From CAYNQN01 sp964530525 (lineage in GTDB: Bacteria > Actinomycetota > Acidimicrobiia > Acidimicrobiales > Acidimicrobilacustridaceae): DNA of 64,000 nt. The stretch lies in assembly GCA_964530525.1 (NCBI GenBank), contig CAZHBH010000002.1, positions 1 to 64,000 on the forward strand, in the 5' to 3' direction. This document shows positions 61,283 through 64,000 of this stretch, one piece after another. The first letter of the stretch is position 1; every line of letters starts with the position of its first letter. Made by a program: the position numbers and the translations under genes. Under the pieces are notes generated by a model, which was not told the origin of the DNA, ran no database searches, and saw only the letters and a list, made by a program, of their open reading frames with translations.

Positions 61283-62028
61283 GATCCGACCTCCCTGTCC
61301 TCGCGGGTTGCCGCCGCCTCGTCGCGCCGCTCCGCGATCGCCTCGTCGAGGAGCTGGGCGTCGACCCTCTCGGCCAGCCAGGCCAGGCGGAAGCGGTGGA
61401 TGAGGATCCACAGGAAGATCCCCGACAGGACCACCACTCCGAAGAAGGTGGTGAACAGCTGGAGGTCGTCGATCGTCGGGTCGTTGCGCAAGAACGTGGT
61501 GCCCTGGTGCAGGGATCGCCACCACTCCACCGAGCGGTTGACGATCACCACGTTGGGAAGCAGGAGCAGCCCCACGATCGCAGAGCGCCTGGCCCGAACC
61601 GCCGGGTCGACGCTCGTGCGCCGCACGGCGAGGTAGCCCAGGAGGAAGAGGAACAGCACGAGCGTGGAGGTGAGGCGAGCGTCCCACTCCCAGTAGGTGC
61701 CCCAGGTGGGCTTGCCCCACAGGGCCCCGATCACCAGCGTGAGGCCGATGAACAGGGTCGACACCTCGGCGGCGGAGGCCGCCACCAGGTCCCACCAGCT
61801 CGACCGCTTCCACAGGTAGGCGATGCTGCCAACGGTGGCCACGACGATGCCGAGGTAGCCGGCCACGATCACCGGCACGTGCACGTAGAGGATGCGAACG
61901 GCCTCGCCCTGGACCACGTCGGGCTCGGTGGCGACCAGCCCGAGGAAGGCCAGGACGGCCACGCCCAGGAGGCAGAGCCCCCCGAGCACCCTGGTGGTCT
62001 TGGAGCCCGTGCCCGTGGGAACGCTCAA
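61279..62028 (-). CDS. ccmC: Heme handling protein CcmC
   Basis: This 249-residue six-helix protein carries the WWD motif WGTYWEWDARLTS, with EAVRILYVHVPVI at the first heme histidine and VNRSVEWWRSLHQ at the second. It attaches heme to CcmE. TTG at 62028 is used because AGGGGG lies six bases before it and no ATG or GTG fits. Confidence 0.92.
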   Translation of the reverse strand: MSVPTGTGSKTTRVLGGLCLLGVAVLAFLGLVATEPDVVQGEAVRILYVHVPVIVAGYLGIVVATVGSIAYLWKRSSWWDLVAASAAEVSTLFIGLTLVIGALWGKPTWGTYWEWDARLTSTLVLFLFLLGYLAVRRTSVDPAVRARRSAIVGLLLLPNVVIVNRSVEWWRSLHQGTTFLRNDPTIDDLQLFTTFFGVVVLSGIFLWILIHRFRLAWLAERVDAQLLDEAIAERRDEAAATREDREVGS

Positions 62029-62057
62029 CCCATGCCCCCTAGCTTCATGTGACGTCG

Positions 62058-62741
62058 TCAACCTTCCTCCAGGAGGGGGCCGAAGCCGAAGATCCCTGCG
62101 ACGATGTAAACCAAGCCGAACACGGCGAGCAAACCCACCCACCGCCAGCCCTCGCCGGGACTGGCGGCGAGCGCCGCCTCGAACGCCCTCGTGCACGCGA
62201 TGAGCAGCGGCGCCAGCACGGGCAGGAGCAGGAGCGGCAACAAGGTCTCCCGCACGCGAACACCCGCCGCGAGCACCCCGTAGACGCTACCGGCGGCGGC
62301 GATGCCAACGGTGGCCAGCACGCAGGACGCCACGAGCAGGGCCCACGACCCGGGCCCCCAACCCGCAAGCGACGTTCCGTAGAGCACGATCACGCCGCCG
62401 AGCAGCAGGGCCTCCAGCACCAGCAGCTGCACCGCCAGGGCGGCGGCCTTCCCCAGGAAGATCCCGGCAGGTTCCAGCCCCGAGAGCCGGAGCGCGTCGC
62501 GGACGCCGCCGACGGCCTCGATCCCGAAGGAGCGCTGCACGGCGATCACCCCGCTGAACAGCACCGCCACCCAGAACAGGCCGGGGGTGGCGGCATCGAG
62601 GATCCCCCTGTCGGGATCCAGCGCGAACGCGAACAGCACGAGCACCAGCACGGCCAGCGGAAGCACTTGGTTGACCCCCACCTTCGATCGCAGCTCCAGG
62701 CGCAGGTCCTTGCCGGCCATCAGCGCGGCATCACGAAACAT
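62058..62741 (-). CDS. ccmB: Heme exporter-type permease CcmB
   Basis: This 227-residue membrane protein has six helices with the CcmB features KDLRLELRSK at the N-terminus and VIAVQRSFGIEAVGG. It forms the CcmAB ABC unit used to recycle CcmE. The ATG lies in the last codons of ccmA (11-bp overlap). Confidence 0.92.
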   Translation of the reverse strand: MFRDAALMAGKDLRLELRSKVGVNQVLPLAVLVLVLFAFALDPDRGILDAATPGLFWVAVLFSGVIAVQRSFGIEAVGGVRDALRLSGLEPAGIFLGKAAALAVQLLVLEALLLGGVIVLYGTSLAGWGPGSWALLVASCVLATVGIAAAGSVYGVLAAGVRVRETLLPLLLLPVLAPLLIACTRAFEAALAASPGEGWRWVGLLAVFGLVYIVAGIFGFGPLLEEG

Positions 62742-63438
62742 GCGACGCCCCCTGCTCCCGGCCGCCGCCCGCGCTCCGGCCGTGGTCCGGATCGGCTCCG
62801 GCGGGTCCGGTGGTCCCCCCGGCGATCTGCACCACCCGCTGTGCCAGCGAGGCGGCCCGCTCGCGCTCGTGCGAGGCCACCAGCACGGTGGCGCCGGCCA
62901 CCGCCGCATCCCTGACCATGGCGTCCACCAGCTCACGGGCCTCGTGGTCGAGGCCCGCGTGGGGCTCGTCGAGCAGCCACAGCTCGGAGCGACGCGCCAC
63001 CAGCACCGCCAGGGCCGTGCGCTGGCGCTGGCCGGCCGAGAGGCGGGCTACGGGCACGTGCCGCAGCCTCCCGTCGAGGCCCAGGCGGGCCAGCGCTGCC
63101 TCGGCGTCCGCGGTGTCCGAACGGGCAGCCCGGCTCCAGAAGCGCACGTTGTCGTCCACGGTCAGGTCGTCGTAGAGCCCGCTGGCGTGGCTGAGCAGGC
63201 CCACCCGGTGCCGCACGGCGCTGCGATCCCGCCGCAGGTCGCAGCCGAGCACCCTCGCCGTCCCGGCCGCCACCGGCACCAGGCCGGCGCACGCCCGCAG
63301 CAGGGTGGTCTTGCCGGCGCCGTTGGGCCCCTCGAGCAGCACGATCTCGCCCTGGTGCACCTCGAGGTCGACACCGGCCAGAGCGGGGAATCGACCGAGG
63401 AGCGCGACCGCTCCACGTAGCTGCACTACGGGCTCCAT
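62731..63438 (-). CDS. ccmA: Heme exporter-type ATPase CcmA
   Basis: This 235-residue ATPase has EGPNGAGKTTLLRACAGL, LSAGQRQRTALAVLV, LWLLDEPHAGLD and the switch histidine in VASHERE. It is the first gene of the minus-strand ccmABCDFGH operon. ATG at 63438 gives the normal CcmA length. It is divergent from the sortase gene, with a 96-bp gap. Confidence 0.92.
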   Translation of the reverse strand: MEPVVQLRGAVALLGRFPALAGVDLEVHQGEIVLLEGPNGAGKTTLLRACAGLVPVAAGTARVLGCDLRRDRSAVRHRVGLLSHASGLYDDLTVDDNVRFWSRAARSDTADAEAALARLGLDGRLRHVPVARLSAGQRQRTALAVLVARRSELWLLDEPHAGLDHEARELVDAMVRDAAVAGATVLVASHERERAASLAQRVVQIAGGTTGPAGADPDHGRSAGGGREQGASHVS

Positions 63439-63534
63439 GGCGACCACCGCAGACGCTACTGGCGCCGACCCGAAGCCTCCAAAGGGGCGGGGGCGGCGCA
63501 GAGCGGCCGCCTGCACCCTCTAGGCTCGCTCGTC

Positions 63535-64000
63535 GTGCCGGTGGCTCGAGCGATGGGCGCCGTCGGGCGCATGATGATCAGAGCAGGTGTGCTCATCCTG
63601 CTCTTCGTGGCCTACCAGCTCTGGGGTACGGGCCTGCAGACCGACCGCGCCCAGAGCGACCTGGGCAGCCAGTTCCGGGAGCGCCAGGAGCAGGTGTCGG
63701 GCGGCGCCACGACCACCACCCAGGCCGAGCCGCCGCCAAGCACGACCGCTCCCGGAACCACCCTGCCCCCCTCTACCGCACCCTCCGACCTGCCGTCACC
63801 AGAGGTGGGCCAGCCCATCGGCAGGCTCCACATACCCGACATCGAGTCCGACTTCTACGTGGTGGAGGGGGTCGACCTCAGCGTCCTCCAGGACGGCCCT
63901 GGCCACTTCCCCGGCACGCCGCTTCCCGGCCAGCCCGGAAACAGCGCCATCGCAGGGCACCGCGTCACCTGGGCCGCCCCGTTCAACCGACTCGACGAGC
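63535..64000 (+). CDS. Sortase, class E-like (partial)
   Basis: This frame is open from GTG 63535 to the right edge (155 codons). It has an N-terminal membrane helix (residues about 17-35), a Thr/Pro-rich linker, and the sortase start IGRLHIPDIESDFYVVEGV, followed by the catalytic histidine in AGHRVTWAAPFNRLD. The Cys and Arg active-site residues lie beyond the window. Class E sortases anchor LAXTG-type proteins in GC-rich Actinobacteria. Confidence 0.87.
   Translation, partial: MPVARAMGAVGRMMIRAGVLILLFVAYQLWGTGLQTDRAQSDLGSQFRERQEQVSGGATTTTQAEPPPSTTAPGTTLPPSTAPSDLPSPEVGQPIGRLHIPDIESDFYVVEGVDLSVLQDGPGHFPGTPLPGQPGNSAIAGHRVTWAAPFNRLDE

Overview
This is strongly GC-rich, densely packed chromosomal DNA from an actinobacterium, most likely class Acidimicrobiia or a relative. 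A WhiB1-type iron-sulfur regulator convergent with a PdtaS-type histidine kinase (the Rv3219/Rv3220c order of Mycobacterium), a DUF3107 protein next to paired ArsA-like ATPases, a class E-like sortase, and many GTG/TTG starts with 4-base overlaps (ATGA, GTGA, TTGA) all support this. I see no rRNA, tRNA, CRISPR array, insertion sequence or phage gene.

Region 1 (1-7.2 kb) is a heme locus: a secreted HtaA-domain protein ending in three SLH repeats, HmuT/HmuU/HmuV, a second secreted beta-sandwich protein with a C-terminal membrane anchor, a divergent heme oxygenase, and CcmE. Region 2 (7.2-16.7 kb) is housekeeping: an LCP cell-wall ligase, an alpha/beta hydrolase, an FrhB-like iron-sulfur protein, a lipoprotein, EtfA/EtfB, a lipid kinase, WhiB1 and PdtaS.

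Region 3 (16.8-51.3 kb) is a large catabolic island. It carries a fused alpha-beta E1 dehydrogenase, paaABCD with its own TetR gene, an acyl-CoA dehydrogenase/PaaG-like isomerase/MaoC operon, several SDRs, crotonases, an aldehyde dehydrogenase, two acyl-CoA synthetases, two thiolases, a thioesterase and a Liv-type ABC importer. It also holds two further PaaA-family diiron oxygenases: one heads a tightly coupled seven-gene operon (32.6-37.8 kb), the other is paired with a thioredoxin-like [2Fe-2S] ferredoxin (37.8-38.9 kb). Related palindromes with an ACCRAC half-site lie in front of most of these operons, and three TetR genes and one PadR gene are present. Together the genes could import an aromatic or branched acid, activate it with CoA, oxygenate it, and degrade it by beta-oxidation with ETF as electron acceptor. 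The natural substrate cannot be read from sequence.

Region 4 (51.3-57.2 kb) holds two ArsA-like ATPases, DUF3107, an Mrp-type Fe-S carrier, a SufR-like regulator, a cysteine desulfurase and a histidine phosphatase. Region 5 (57.2-63.4 kb) is a cytochrome c maturation System I operon, ccmABCDFGH on the minus strand, with ccmE about 50 kb away in Region 1. Its ccmH carries an in-frame TAG inside a TPR tail that is still readable beyond the stop. The window ends inside a sortase gene.

The most interesting parts are the two orphan diiron-oxygenase modules with their shared operator family, the HtaA-SLH fusion, and the interrupted ccmH.
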